Part shown: positions 35,215-43,538 of the stretch, piece by piece
Position numbering within the stretch: position 1 is the first letter of the stretch
Layout of the letters: every line of letters begins with the position of its first letter
Source: Cereibacter_A sp052244495
Lineage (GTDB): Bacteria > Pseudomonadota > Alphaproteobacteria > Rhodobacterales > Rhodobacteraceae
Assembly (NCBI GenBank): GCA_052244495.1
Contig: JBQPXH010000003.1
Reading direction: 5' to 3' (one strand)
DNA: 64,000 nt
The notes under the pieces: generated by a model
Databases searched by the model: none
What the model saw: only the letters and a program-made list of their open reading frames with translations
Told to the model about the DNA's origin: nothing
Program-made: the position numbers and the translations under genes

Positions 35215-36767
35215 TCTGCGGCCAGCCTTTCAGCAGGTTCGGCCTCGCGGCGCGCGCGCGGCGCGTCGGGGGCAAGCTTGGCCATCACCTCGGCGGAGCC
35301 GATCACGCCGGGCACGCCCGCACCCGGATGGGTGCCCGCGCCGACGAGGAAGAGGTTCTTCACCTCTTCCGAGATGTTGTGCGGCCGGAACCATGCGGAT
35401 TGCAGGATCCGCGGCTCGATCGAGAAGCCCGCGCCCCAAGGGCTGAGGTAGCGGTCGCGGAAGGTCTCGGGCGTGAAGACCAGCGAGGGGCCGATCCGCT
35501 CTCCAATGCCGGGCATGGACTGTTCGAGCACGTCGAGCACGCTTTCGCGATAGGGCTCTTCCATCGCCGTCCAGTCCACCGGATTCGCATGCTTCAGATG
35601 CGGCACCGGCGAGAGCGCGTAGAAGGTATCGTCGCCTTCGGGCGCCACTGTCGGATCGGTGATCGAGGGCCGGTGGACATAGAGGCTCATGTCCTTCGCC
35701 AGCTTCCCCTTGATGAAGATGTCCTCCACCAGACCCTTGTAGCGCGGCGCGTTGATGATGGTGTGGTGCCCAACGTCCGGCCACATGCCCTTCGTTCCCT
35801 TGGTCCCGAAGTACCAGACGAAGAGGCCCATCGACCAGCGCCGGCTCTTGACGTGGGCGTCGGTCCAGCGCCGGCGCTTGTGGTTGCGCAGGAGCCGCAT
35901 GTAGGTGTGGCCCGCGTCGGCGTTCGAGACCACGAGGCCCGCGCGCAGCACCTCGCCCGAGGCGAGGCGGATGCCGGTGGCCGTGCCGTTCTCGACCACG
36001 ATCTCGTCGACCTCGGTGTTCATGCGGAAGCTGCCGCCCTGCCCCTCGATCACCTTCGCCATGGCGGCCGCGATGGCCGCCACGCCGCCGATGGCGTAGT
36101 GAACCCCGTATTCCTTCTCGAGCTGGCTCACGAGGATGTACATCGAGGTGACGTTGAAGGGGTCGCCGCCGATGAAGAGCGGATGGAACGACAGCGCCAT
36201 GCGCAGCCGCTCGTCCTTCACGCGCAGTGCGGCATGCTGGTAGACCGAGCGATCCGCGCGCAGCATCCCGAAGGTGGGCAGCACCTTGATGAGATCCCAC
36301 AGCTTGTGCATCGAGCGGCGGCCAAGATCCTCGTAGCCGAACCAGTAGCGCTTCTCGCTGTCCTTGAGGAACTTCTCGTAGCCCGCGACATCGCCGGGCG
36401 AGAGGCGCGCAACCTCGGCCTTCATCGCCTCGGTCGACTGGCGCACCGTGAAGTGCGACCCATCCGGCCAGCGCACTTCGTAGAACGGGTCAATGGGTCT
36501 CAAATCGACATCGGTGTCGAAGTCACGCCCGCAGGTCTTCCAGAGGTCGCGCAGGCTCTGCGGCACGGTCACGATGGTCGGCCCGAGGTCGAACCGGTGC
36601 CCGTCCTCGGTGATCGCCGAGCCGCGGCCGCCGGGCACGTCCAGCTTGTCGACGACCGTGACGCGCCAGCCCTTCGCCCCGAGCCGCATGGCCGCCGACA
36701 GGCCGCCCAGCCCCGAGCCGATCACAATGGCATGGTCGGCATCGGATACATGCGAAATCGGGGGCAT
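35211..36767 (-). CDS. crtI: Phytoene desaturase
   Basis: 518 residues. FAD motif AIVIGSGLGGLSAAMRLGAKG (about 13-33) and the C-terminal LVGAGTHPGAGVPGVIGSAE are family hallmarks. In this group CrtI makes three desaturations, phytoene to neurosporene, which sets up spheroidene rather than lycopene. The start ATG 36767 follows CAGGAG; 64 more codons upstream are unlikely since they cross the divergent promoter. Followed by crtB in a 4-base overlap. Confidence 0.96.
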   Translation of the reverse strand: MPPISHVSDADHAIVIGSGLGGLSAAMRLGAKGWRVTVVDKLDVPGGRGSAITEDGHRFDLGPTIVTVPQSLRDLWKTCGRDFDTDVDLRPIDPFYEVRWPDGSHFTVRQSTEAMKAEVARLSPGDVAGYEKFLKDSEKRYWFGYEDLGRRSMHKLWDLIKVLPTFGMLRADRSVYQHAALRVKDERLRMALSFHPLFIGGDPFNVTSMYILVSQLEKEYGVHYAIGGVAAIAAAMAKVIEGQGGSFRMNTEVDEIVVENGTATGIRLASGEVLRAGLVVSNADAGHTYMRLLRNHKRRRWTDAHVKSRRWSMGLFVWYFGTKGTKGMWPDVGHHTIINAPRYKGLVEDIFIKGKLAKDMSLYVHRPSITDPTVAPEGDDTFYALSPVPHLKHANPVDWTAMEEPYRESVLDVLEQSMPGIGERIGPSLVFTPETFRDRYLSPWGAGFSIEPRILQSAWFRPHNISEEVKNLFLVGAGTHPGAGVPGVIGSAEVMAKLAPDAPRARREAEPAERLAAE

Positions 36768-36788
36768 GGCGCGAACTCCTGCAAGGCC

Positions 36789-36807
36789 TGTCAACATGCC
36801 GCCTACA
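36789..36807. promoter_or_regulatory. Degenerate PpsR-like box, crtI/crtA gap
   Basis: TGT-N13-ACA (TGTCAACATGCCGCCTACA), one base longer than the consensus. It lies 25 bases from the perfect box, so it may still bind cooperatively. Confidence 0.5.
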
Positions 36808-36813
36808 ATAGAC

Positions 36814-36831
36814 TGTCTAGTCAGGTTTACA
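36814..36831. promoter_or_regulatory. PpsR box, crtI/crtA gap
   Basis: TGTCTAGTCAGGTTTACA, perfect TGT-N12-ACA, placed to control both divergent genes. Confidence 0.88.
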
Positions 36832-36924
36832 ATGCGGCTTGAGGGCGGTGCGACTTCGCGACTAATGTCGGGCCGCTTCGGTTCGGTGTTTGATCGCGCC
36901 CACCCCATCTGCAGGAGGAATGAC

Positions 36925-37953
36925 ATGCAGACTGTCACGCTCAGTATCTTCCGGTTCAACGAGTTCGAAAAACGGCTCTGGGTGCTCGGTCAGATGACCG
37001 CAAACAAGCTGGGCATGCATCACCTGCCGAAAGCAAAGTTCTGGAAGATGTTCGGCTCGGGCACGGGCCAGGGCTTCACGCCGAAGCCGAACTGGAACGT
37101 CTGGAGCCTGCTGGCGGTCTGGCCCGACGAGGAGACGGCGCGGCGCGAGGTTGCCGAATCGCCGATCTACCAGCGCTGGGGCAAGATGGCGGACGAGAGC
37201 TACACGGTGCTCCTGCGTCCCACCAGCGCATGGGGCAAATGGGACGGCAAGGAACCCTTCGAGCCGGTGAAACCCTCGGCCGACGTGCGGCCTATCGCCG
37301 CCCTCACGCGCGCCACGATCAAGTTCTGGAAGGCCGAACGCTTCTGGGCGCGGGAGCCTGCGATCTCGCATATGATCGGCAAGAACAAGGACGTGGTCTT
37401 CAAGATCGGCGTGGGCGAAGTGCCGTTCCTGCAGCAGGTCACCTTCTCGGTCTGGCCGGATGCGAAGCCGATGGAGGAATTCGCCCGCGGCGCCGGTGGC
37501 CCGCATGGCGAGGCGATCAAGTCGGTGCGCGCCGAGAACTGGTTCAAGGAAGAGCTCTATGCCCGCTTCCAGATTCTCGGAACGATTGGTAAGTGGGAAG
37601 GCAAGGACCCGGTGGGCGAGGCGCTGACGGCGCGTCCAGCCGCGGCTCCGAAGCCGGCCGTCGAGGCCCCGAAACCCGCTCCGGCTCCGGCGGCTGCGAA
37701 GCCCGCTCCGGTGGTCGAGGCACCCAGACCCGCCCCGGCGGTCGAAGTGGCCCAGAAGCCCGCTCTGGCCGTCGAGATGCCGAAAGCTGCCGAGGCGCCG
37801 AAGCCTGCTCCGGCACCCGAGGCCCCGAAACCCGCCCCGGCCGCCGTGGCCGCCAAACCCGCTCCCGCTCCGGCCCCGAAGCCGGGTCACCACGGCGGGA
37901 AGTCGAACTTCAAGGGCAAGCCCGGCAAGGGCGGCCGCAAAGAGAACGCCTGA
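36925..37953 (+). CDS. crtA: Spheroidene monooxygenase with Ala/Pro/Lys tail
   Basis: 342 residues. It inserts the C2 keto group using oxygen, turning spheroidene into spheroidenone; a heme enzyme. The catalytic domain is residues 1-235 (VTLSIFRFNEFEKRLWVLGQ at the start, HMIGKNKDVVFKIGVGE near 150). Residues 236-320 are a repetitive tail of PKPA-type units, closed by a basic Gly/Lys segment (SNFKGKPGKGGRKENA). Such tails vary between strains. Start ATG 36925 follows a perfect CAGGAGGAATGAC. bchI begins only four bases after the stop, so oxygen-linked ketolation and Mg-chelatase share an operon. Confidence 0.95.
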   Translation: MQTVTLSIFRFNEFEKRLWVLGQMTANKLGMHHLPKAKFWKMFGSGTGQGFTPKPNWNVWSLLAVWPDEETARREVAESPIYQRWGKMADESYTVLLRPTSAWGKWDGKEPFEPVKPSADVRPIAALTRATIKFWKAERFWAREPAISHMIGKNKDVVFKIGVGEVPFLQQVTFSVWPDAKPMEEFARGAGGPHGEAIKSVRAENWFKEELYARFQILGTIGKWEGKDPVGEALTARPAAAPKPAVEAPKPAPAPAAAKPAPVVEAPRPAPAVEVAQKPALAVEMPKAAEAPKPAPAPEAPKPAPAAVAAKPAPAPAPKPGHHGGKSNFKGKPGKGGRKENA

Positions 37954-37957
37954 CGCA

Positions 37958-38962
37958 ATGAAAAAACCCTTCCCCTTCTCGGCCATCGTCGGTCAGGAGC
38001 AGATGAAGCAGGCCATGGTGCTGACTGCGATCGACCCGGGCATCGGCGGCGTGCTGGTGTTCGGAGATCGCGGCACCGGCAAGTCCACCGCCGTCCGTGC
38101 GCTCGCGGCCCTGTTGCCGCTGATCAAGGCGGTCGAGGGATGCCCCGTGAACTCTGCCCGCCCCGAGGATTGCCCGGAGTGGGCGCAAGTCACCTCCACG
38201 ACCGTCGTGGAGCGGGCGACCCCCGTGGTCGATCTGCCCCTCGGCGTGACGGAGGATCGCGTGGTGGGCGCGCTCGACATCGAGCGCGCCCTCACCCGTG
38301 GCGAGAAGGCCTTTGAACCGGGTCTGCTCGCGCGCGCCAACCGCGGCTATCTCTACATCGACGAGGTCAACCTGCTGGAAGACCATATCGTGGACCTGCT
38401 CCTCGACGTGGCGCAGTCCGGCGAGAACGTCGTCGAGCGCGAGGGACTCTCGATCCGCCACCCTGCCCGCTTCGTGCTGGTAGGCTCGGGCAACCCCGAG
38501 GAAGGCGAGTTGCGTCCGCAGCTTCTGGACCGCTTCGGCCTGTCGGTCGAGGTCCGCAGCCCGCGCGACGTGGACACCCGCGTCGAGGTCATCACCCGCC
38601 GCGACGCCTATGACGCCGACCATGAGACCTTCATGGAGAAATGGGGCGCCGAGGACATGCAGCTGCGTGGCCGGATCCTCTCGGCGCGCGCCGCCCTGCC
38701 CACGCTGAAGACGCCGAACACGGTGCTCCACGACTGCGCGGCGCTCTGCATCGCGCTCGGGTCGGACGGCCTGCGCGGCGAGCTCACGCTGCTACGCGCC
38801 GCCCGTGCACAGGCGGCGTTCGAGGGCCACGATGCCGTCGGCCGCGAGCACCTGCGCTCGGTCGCCACGATGGCGCTCAGCCACCGCCTGCGCCGCGACC
38901 CGCTGGACGAAGCAGGCTCGACCACCCGTGTCGAGCGCTGCGTGGCGGAGGTCCTGCCCTGA
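37958..38962 (+). CDS. bchI: Magnesium chelatase subunit I
   Basis: 334 residues. AAA+ ATPase with Walker A GDRGTGKSTAVRALA (about 36-50), Walker B YLYIDEVNLLEDH (about 130-142) and the arginine finger in PQLLDRFGLSVEV. With BchD and BchH it inserts Mg into protoporphyrin IX, the branch away from haem. The ATG follows the crtA stop by four bases. The stop overlaps the proposed bchD start. Confidence 0.97.
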   Translation: MKKPFPFSAIVGQEQMKQAMVLTAIDPGIGGVLVFGDRGTGKSTAVRALAALLPLIKAVEGCPVNSARPEDCPEWAQVTSTTVVERATPVVDLPLGVTEDRVVGALDIERALTRGEKAFEPGLLARANRGYLYIDEVNLLEDHIVDLLLDVAQSGENVVEREGLSIRHPARFVLVGSGNPEEGELRPQLLDRFGLSVEVRSPRDVDTRVEVITRRDAYDADHETFMEKWGAEDMQLRGRILSARAALPTLKTPNTVLHDCAALCIALGSDGLRGELTLLRAARAQAAFEGHDAVGREHLRSVATMALSHRLRRDPLDEAGSTTRVERCVAEVLP

Positions 38963-40659
38963 CACGCGAAGCCGCCCCCGAGCCGCTCGCGCCCTGGGAA
39001 CGGGTCGAGGCGGCCCTGACTCTGCTCGCGGTCGATCCGGTGGGCCTCAAGGGCCTGTGGCTTCGGGCGCGGGCCTGTCCGCTGCGCGACCGGGTGACGG
39101 CGGCGCTGTCGGCGCTGCCGCTGCCCGTCCGCCGCATCCATCCCACCATCGGCGACGACGCACTCTTTGGCGGGCTCGACCTCGCCGCGACGCTCTCGAC
39201 GGGCTCGCCGGTGATCCAGAAAGGCATCCTCGACGAACCGGCGGCTCTGGTGCTTGCCATGGCCGAGCGGGCAATGCCGGGCCTCGCCGCGCGCCTCGGC
39301 ACCGCGCTGGACGAGCCGCGGCACTGCCTGATCGCGCTCGACGAGGGCGCAGAGCGGGACGAGTTGCTGCCGCTCGGCCTTGTGGACCGTCTGGGTCTCT
39401 TTGTGGACATCGACGGCCTGCAGTGGGGCGACACGCGCGACATTTCCATCGATCCGGACCGGCTTGCCGCTGCGCGGGCGCGTTTGTCTTCGGTGAAGAC
39501 ACCCGCGAAGGCTGGCGAGACGCTGGCGCGCGTGGCGGCGCAGGTCGGCATCGCGAGCCTTCGCGCGCCGACACTGGCCCTCGCCGCAGCCCGCGCACAG
39601 GCGGCCTGGGAAGATCACGAGACGATCACCGACGACGACCTGCGCCGTGCGGCCGATCTCGTCTTCGGCCATCGGGCCATGCCTGCCTCGGAAGAAGCGC
39701 CGCCCGAACCCGAACCGCCGGAGCCGCCCGAGGACCAGCCGGACGACATGCCGCCGCCGCCCGAAGAGCAGCAGGGCGACGAGATGTTTCCCGAGGAGAT
39801 GCTGGTCGAGGCCGTGCGCGCAGCCCTCCCCCCGGACCTGCTGGAGCAGCTGGCCGCCGGCCGCGCGGCGCGGATGGCGCGGGGCGCCACGGGCACGGGC
39901 TCGGCCAAGTCCGGGAACCGGCGCGGCCGCCCCCTGCCCTCGCGCATGGGCCGCCTCGGCACCGGCGCGCGGATCGATCTTGTCGGCACGCTGCGCGCCG
40001 CGGCGCCGTGGCAGCCGCTGCGGCGGCGGCAGCAGCAGTCGGATGCCGTGCTGCTGGTCCGCCCGTCCGACATCCGCCTCAAGCGGTTCCGGGAAACCTC
40101 CGACCGCGTGCTGATCTTTGCGGTCGACGCCTCCGGCTCGTCGGCGATGGCCCGTCTTTCCGAGGCCAAGGGCGCGGTGGAACTGCTGCTCGGCCAGGCC
40201 TATGCCCGGCGCGACCACGTTTCGCTGCTGGCCTTCCGCGGCCGCGATGCCGAGCTGATCCTGCCGCCGACGCGGAGCCTCGTGCAGACCAAGCGCCGCC
40301 TTGCGGGTCTGCCGGGCGGGGGCGGCACGCCGCTCGCCCACGGGCTGCAGATGGCTCTTGCGGTGGGCATCCAGGCTCGGGCGCGGGGCATGACGCCCAC
40401 TGTTGCGCTGCTGACGGACGGCCGCGGCAACATTGCGCTCGACGGCTCTGCCAACCGGGCGCAGGCCGAGGAGGATTCGCTGAAGCTCGCCAGCTTGCTG
40501 CGCGCCTCGGGCCTGCCGGCCATCGTCATCGACACGGCGAACCGCCCGCAGCCCTCGCTCGCGAAGCTCGCGAAGGCGCTCGACGCGCCCTATATCGCCC
40601 TTCCGCGGGCCGATGCGCACAAGCTCTCGAACGTGCTCGGCGCGGCGATGGGGGACTGA
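38959..40659 (+). CDS. bchD: Magnesium chelatase subunit D, probable CTG start
   Basis: 566 residues if it begins at CTG 38959, which overlaps the bchI stop as CTGA. An AAA-like N-terminal domain (to about 245) without a working Walker A, a proline/glutamate-rich linker (about 250-280), and a C-terminal von Willebrand A domain with the MIDAS motif DASGSSAMA (about 391-399) and LLTDGRGN later. BchD bridges the BchI ring to BchH. No ATG, GTG or TTG lies near the start of similarity: the next in-frame candidate, GTG 39040, would remove 27 conserved-looking residues (WERVEAALTLLAVDP). Hence the CTG proposal. Confidence 0.92.
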   Translation: MTREAAPEPLAPWERVEAALTLLAVDPVGLKGLWLRARACPLRDRVTAALSALPLPVRRIHPTIGDDALFGGLDLAATLSTGSPVIQKGILDEPAALVLAMAERAMPGLAARLGTALDEPRHCLIALDEGAERDELLPLGLVDRLGLFVDIDGLQWGDTRDISIDPDRLAAARARLSSVKTPAKAGETLARVAAQVGIASLRAPTLALAAARAQAAWEDHETITDDDLRRAADLVFGHRAMPASEEAPPEPEPPEPPEDQPDDMPPPPEEQQGDEMFPEEMLVEAVRAALPPDLLEQLAAGRAARMARGATGTGSAKSGNRRGRPLPSRMGRLGTGARIDLVGTLRAAAPWQPLRRRQQQSDAVLLVRPSDIRLKRFRETSDRVLIFAVDASGSSAMARLSEAKGAVELLLGQAYARRDHVSLLAFRGRDAELILPPTRSLVQTKRRLAGLPGGGGTPLAHGLQMALAVGIQARARGMTPTVALLTDGRGNIALDGSANRAQAEEDSLKLASLLRASGLPAIVIDTANRPQPSLAKLAKALDAPYIALPRADAHKLSNVLGAAMGD

Positions 40660-40661
40660 GC

Positions 40662-41528
40662 ATGGATCTCGACCGGATGCCCCTCGACTGGCCCGGCCGA
40701 GCCTCCATGCGACGCATCGACTGCGCGCCGCACCAGTGGTGCGTGCTCGATCAGGGCAGCGGGCCTGTGGTGCTGATGCTGCACGGCGCGGGCGGGTCGA
40801 GCCACTCCTGGCGCAACCTCGTGCCGCTCCTCGCGCCGCGCTTCCGCATCGTGGCACCCGACCTGCCGGGCCAGGGTTTCACCAAGGCAGGACAGCGGCG
40901 CTTCTCGCTCGATGCGATGGCCGAGGACATGGCGCGGCTCTGCGCTGCCGAGGACTGGGGACCGCCCGTCATCATCGGCCATTCCGCCGGAGCGGCGCTG
41001 GCCCTGCGGCTGGCGCAGATCCTGCCGAGACCGCCGCGGGCGGTCGTGGGCATCAACGCAGCGCTCGGCAATTTCGAGGGAACTGCCGGCTGGCTCTTCC
41101 CGCTGATTGCCAAGATGCTCACGCTGAACCCCTTCATCCCGCCCATCGCAGCGCGGCTCTTCGGGGTCGAGAACCGGGTGCGGAGCCTGATCGGCTCGAC
41201 CGGCTCGGACCTCGACGAGGAGGGTCTCCGGCAATACACGACGCTGATCGGCGACCATGTCCATGTTGACGGAACGCTCGCGATGATGTCGCAGTGGCGG
41301 CTGGACGAGCTTCAGCGCCAATTGCCCGCCATCGACGTGCCGACGCTGCTGATCGCGGCGGCCAGGGACGGCACCGTCCCCGCCCGGATCTCACGCGAGG
41401 CGGCCGCGCGGATGCCTTTAGGCACCTATGTCGAGATGCCGGGGCTTGGCCACCTCGCGCATGAAGAGGACGCCGCCGGCGTCGCGGCGATCCTCCTGCC
41501 CTTCCTCGAGGCGCATCTGCGGGACTGA
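40662..41528 (+). CDS. bchO: BchO, alpha/beta hydrolase of the Mg-chelatase operon
   Basis: 288 residues. Alpha/beta hydrolase with the oxyanion region LMLHGAGGSSHSW (about 38-50), nucleophile elbow IGHSAGAAL (about 106-114) and terminal histidine in GLGHLAHEED. The gene is always next to bchID in purple bacteria, but its reaction is not established; magnesium delivery or intermediate release has been suggested. ATG two bases after the bchD stop. Last gene of crtA-bchIDO. Confidence 0.94.
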   Translation: MDLDRMPLDWPGRASMRRIDCAPHQWCVLDQGSGPVVLMLHGAGGSSHSWRNLVPLLAPRFRIVAPDLPGQGFTKAGQRRFSLDAMAEDMARLCAAEDWGPPVIIGHSAGAALALRLAQILPRPPRAVVGINAALGNFEGTAGWLFPLIAKMLTLNPFIPPIAARLFGVENRVRSLIGSTGSDLDEEGLRQYTTLIGDHVHVDGTLAMMSQWRLDELQRQLPAIDVPTLLIAAARDGTVPARISREAAARMPLGTYVEMPGLGHLAHEEDAAGVAAILLPFLEAHLRD

Positions 41529-41769
41529 TCTGCCATCCGCGCAACACAAGCGGCAGGCCCGATGCAGCCGCGCAGGCCGCGCGGCGTCTGCCTGCGCGGA
41601 TGCCTCTCATCCGGCCGACCGCACCCGGCCATTCGCGACGCGCGAATGTCGCGGCGGCTCTTGGAGCTTCATGGCTTAGAACGCCGCACAGCCGGGTGGC
41701 CGTGCGAAGCAATTGCCGTGGCGGGGGGGCAATGACACTTGCCGCATCGCGCGACGCTGGAAAGCGGAA

Positions 41770-41795
41770 GGGGCGGCTCCCGCAGGAACCGCCCC
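41770..41795. terminator. Hairpin between bchO and idi
   Basis: GGGGCGG-C-TCC / GGA-A-CCGCCCC around CGCA, one mismatch, between convergent operons and 20 bases past the idi stop. The remainder of 41529-41769 shows no gene. Confidence 0.75.
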
Positions 41796-41815
41796 CCGAT
41801 GCCTTGGTCAGCGAT

Positions 41816-42349
41816 TCACTGCACGACGCGCAGCTTGCCGAAGATCCGCTCCATATGCTCGGCGAGATAGATCCGGAGCCAGGGCGTGAAGCGCTCGGGA
41901 TGCTCCTTCACCTCGAGGGCGAGGTCGCGAAGGTCGACCCAGCGGGTCTCCCACACCTCCTCCGGGTCCGGGTTCACCGGCAGGTCCGAGGGCGCTTCGG
42001 CCACGAAGATGTCGACCACCTCATGCTCAATGAGGCCGTTGCCCACATCGGCGCGATATTCCACCCGGTCGGCGAAGACCGTGACGAGCCCGGTGATCCC
42101 CAGTTCCTCGCGCAGGCGGCGAACGGCACAGTCGGCCGCCTCCTCGCCCCAACGGGGATGGGTGCAGCAGGTGTTCGCCCAAAGGCCGGGCGTGTGATAC
42201 TTGCCGGCCGCGCGGCGCTGGATCAGCACCGCCTCGCCGGCCATGACAAAGACCGAGATCGCCATGTGACGCAGGCCGCGCTGGTGCGCCTCCAGCTTCT
42301 CGACCGGCATCAGCCGGCCCTCGACCCAGGCGGGAACCATTTCCGTCAT
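41816..42349 (-). CDS. idi: Isopentenyl-diphosphate delta-isomerase, type I
   Basis: 177 residues. Nudix-fold enzyme interconverting isopentenyl and dimethylallyl diphosphate. Active-site cysteine in WANTCCTHPRWGEE (about 61-74), the Nudix helix in CAVRRLREELGI (about 78-89), and the catalytic EHEVVDIF (about 107-114) are intact. The ATG 42349 is just past the bchP stop; a second ATG (42361) inside the bchP end would add four residues. Last gene of the bchE-J-G-orf-P-idi operon, supplying precursor for the pigment tail made by BchP and BchG. Confidence 0.96.
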   Translation of the reverse strand: MTEMVPAWVEGRLMPVEKLEAHQRGLRHMAISVFVMAGEAVLIQRRAAGKYHTPGLWANTCCTHPRWGEEAADCAVRRLREELGITGLVTVFADRVEYRADVGNGLIEHEVVDIFVAEAPSDLPVNPDPEEVWETRWVDLRDLALEVKEHPERFTPWLRIYLAEHMERIFGKLRVVQ

Positions 42350-42351
42350 GC

Positions 42352-43536
42352 TCAGGTCCATTGCGGCGAGACGAGCCGCGTCAGGTGCATCACGTTCTTG
42401 AACCCGATCTTGATATGGGCCCAGGGCTGCTTGCTCGTCAGTTTCTTGTTCATGTAGGACTCGAAGGTCAGGCGCTGCACGTCGGTGTCGTGGCAGAGGC
42501 TCACGAACCGCTCGCGCCGCTCATCGTCGCGATAATAGGCATCCTGCATCGAGCGGAGAACCTTGAACACGGTCTTGTGGTCGGCCATGAACATCTTGCG
42601 CGCGAGTTGCAGGTCGGTGGCACGCCCCGATTTCAGCGCGGCGAGGCAGGCCTTGGCCGCGACCTGTCCGCCGACGAAGGCATAGTAGATCCCCTCGCCC
42701 GACGAGGGCGCCACGACGCCCGCGGCGTCACCAGCCAGCACCACGTCCTTGCCGTTGTCCCATTTCTCGAGCGGCTGCAGCGGGATCGGTGCGCCCTCCT
42801 TGCGGATCGTCTCGCATTGGTCGAGCCCGGCCTGCCGGCGCAGGAGCGCGGTCGCCTCCTTCAGGTCGAAGCCGAGGATGCCCGTGCCCATGCCGACCGA
42901 GGCCGTTTCGCCATGAGGGAAGATCCAGCCGTAGAAGTCGGGGCTGACGCGGCCGTCATAGATCACGTCGCAGCGGGTCGGGTCGTAGTCGATCACCGAG
43001 CTGGTCGGCGGCTTGATGATCTCGTGGTAGGCGATCACCATCGGGATCTTGTCGCCGCCGGGAACCTCGGCGCGCGCCACATCGGATTTGGCGCCATCGG
43101 CGCCGATCACGAGCTTGGTCTCGGACCGCTTCTCCTCGCCCGTCGCCTTCTCGCGCCAGACGACATAGGTGTGGAAGCTGTCGCGCTCGATCCGCAGGAA
43201 GGTGCCCGTGAGGCGCTCGGCGCCCGATTTGGCGGCACGGCGGCGCAGCCATTCGTCGAAATGCTCGCGGTCCACCATGCCGACGAAGCCGCCCTCGATC
43301 GGGATGTCGACCTTGCGGCCGGTGGGCGAGATCATCCGCGCGGTGCGGATGCGCGCCACGATCTGGCTGTCGGGGATGTCGAAATCCTCGATCAGCCGCG
43401 GCGGGATCGCACCGCCGCAGGGCTTGATCCGGCCGGCGCGGTCGAGAAGCGCCACGCTCTTGCCGGCACGTGCCAGCTCGTCGGCCGCCGTGGCGCCCGA
43501 CGGGCCGCCACCCACTACGAAGACATCATAGGCCAT
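42352..43536 (-). CDS. bchP: Geranylgeranyl reductase
   Basis: 394 residues. FAD-binding flavoprotein with VFVVGGGPSGATAADELARAG (about 5-25) and the second FAD motif VVLAGDAAGVVAPSSGEGIYYA (about 265-286). It reduces three double bonds of the geranylgeranyl tail to phytyl, on the pigment or free diphosphate. The ATG is two bases after the stop of the PucC-like gene. Confidence 0.96.
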   Translation of the reverse strand: MAYDVFVVGGGPSGATAADELARAGKSVALLDRAGRIKPCGGAIPPRLIEDFDIPDSQIVARIRTARMISPTGRKVDIPIEGGFVGMVDREHFDEWLRRRAAKSGAERLTGTFLRIERDSFHTYVVWREKATGEEKRSETKLVIGADGAKSDVARAEVPGGDKIPMVIAYHEIIKPPTSSVIDYDPTRCDVIYDGRVSPDFYGWIFPHGETASVGMGTGILGFDLKEATALLRRQAGLDQCETIRKEGAPIPLQPLEKWDNGKDVVLAGDAAGVVAPSSGEGIYYAFVGGQVAAKACLAALKSGRATDLQLARKMFMADHKTVFKVLRSMQDAYYRDDERRERFVSLCHDTDVQRLTFESYMNKKLTSKQPWAHIKIGFKNVMHLTRLVSPQWT

Positions 43537-43538
43537 GC

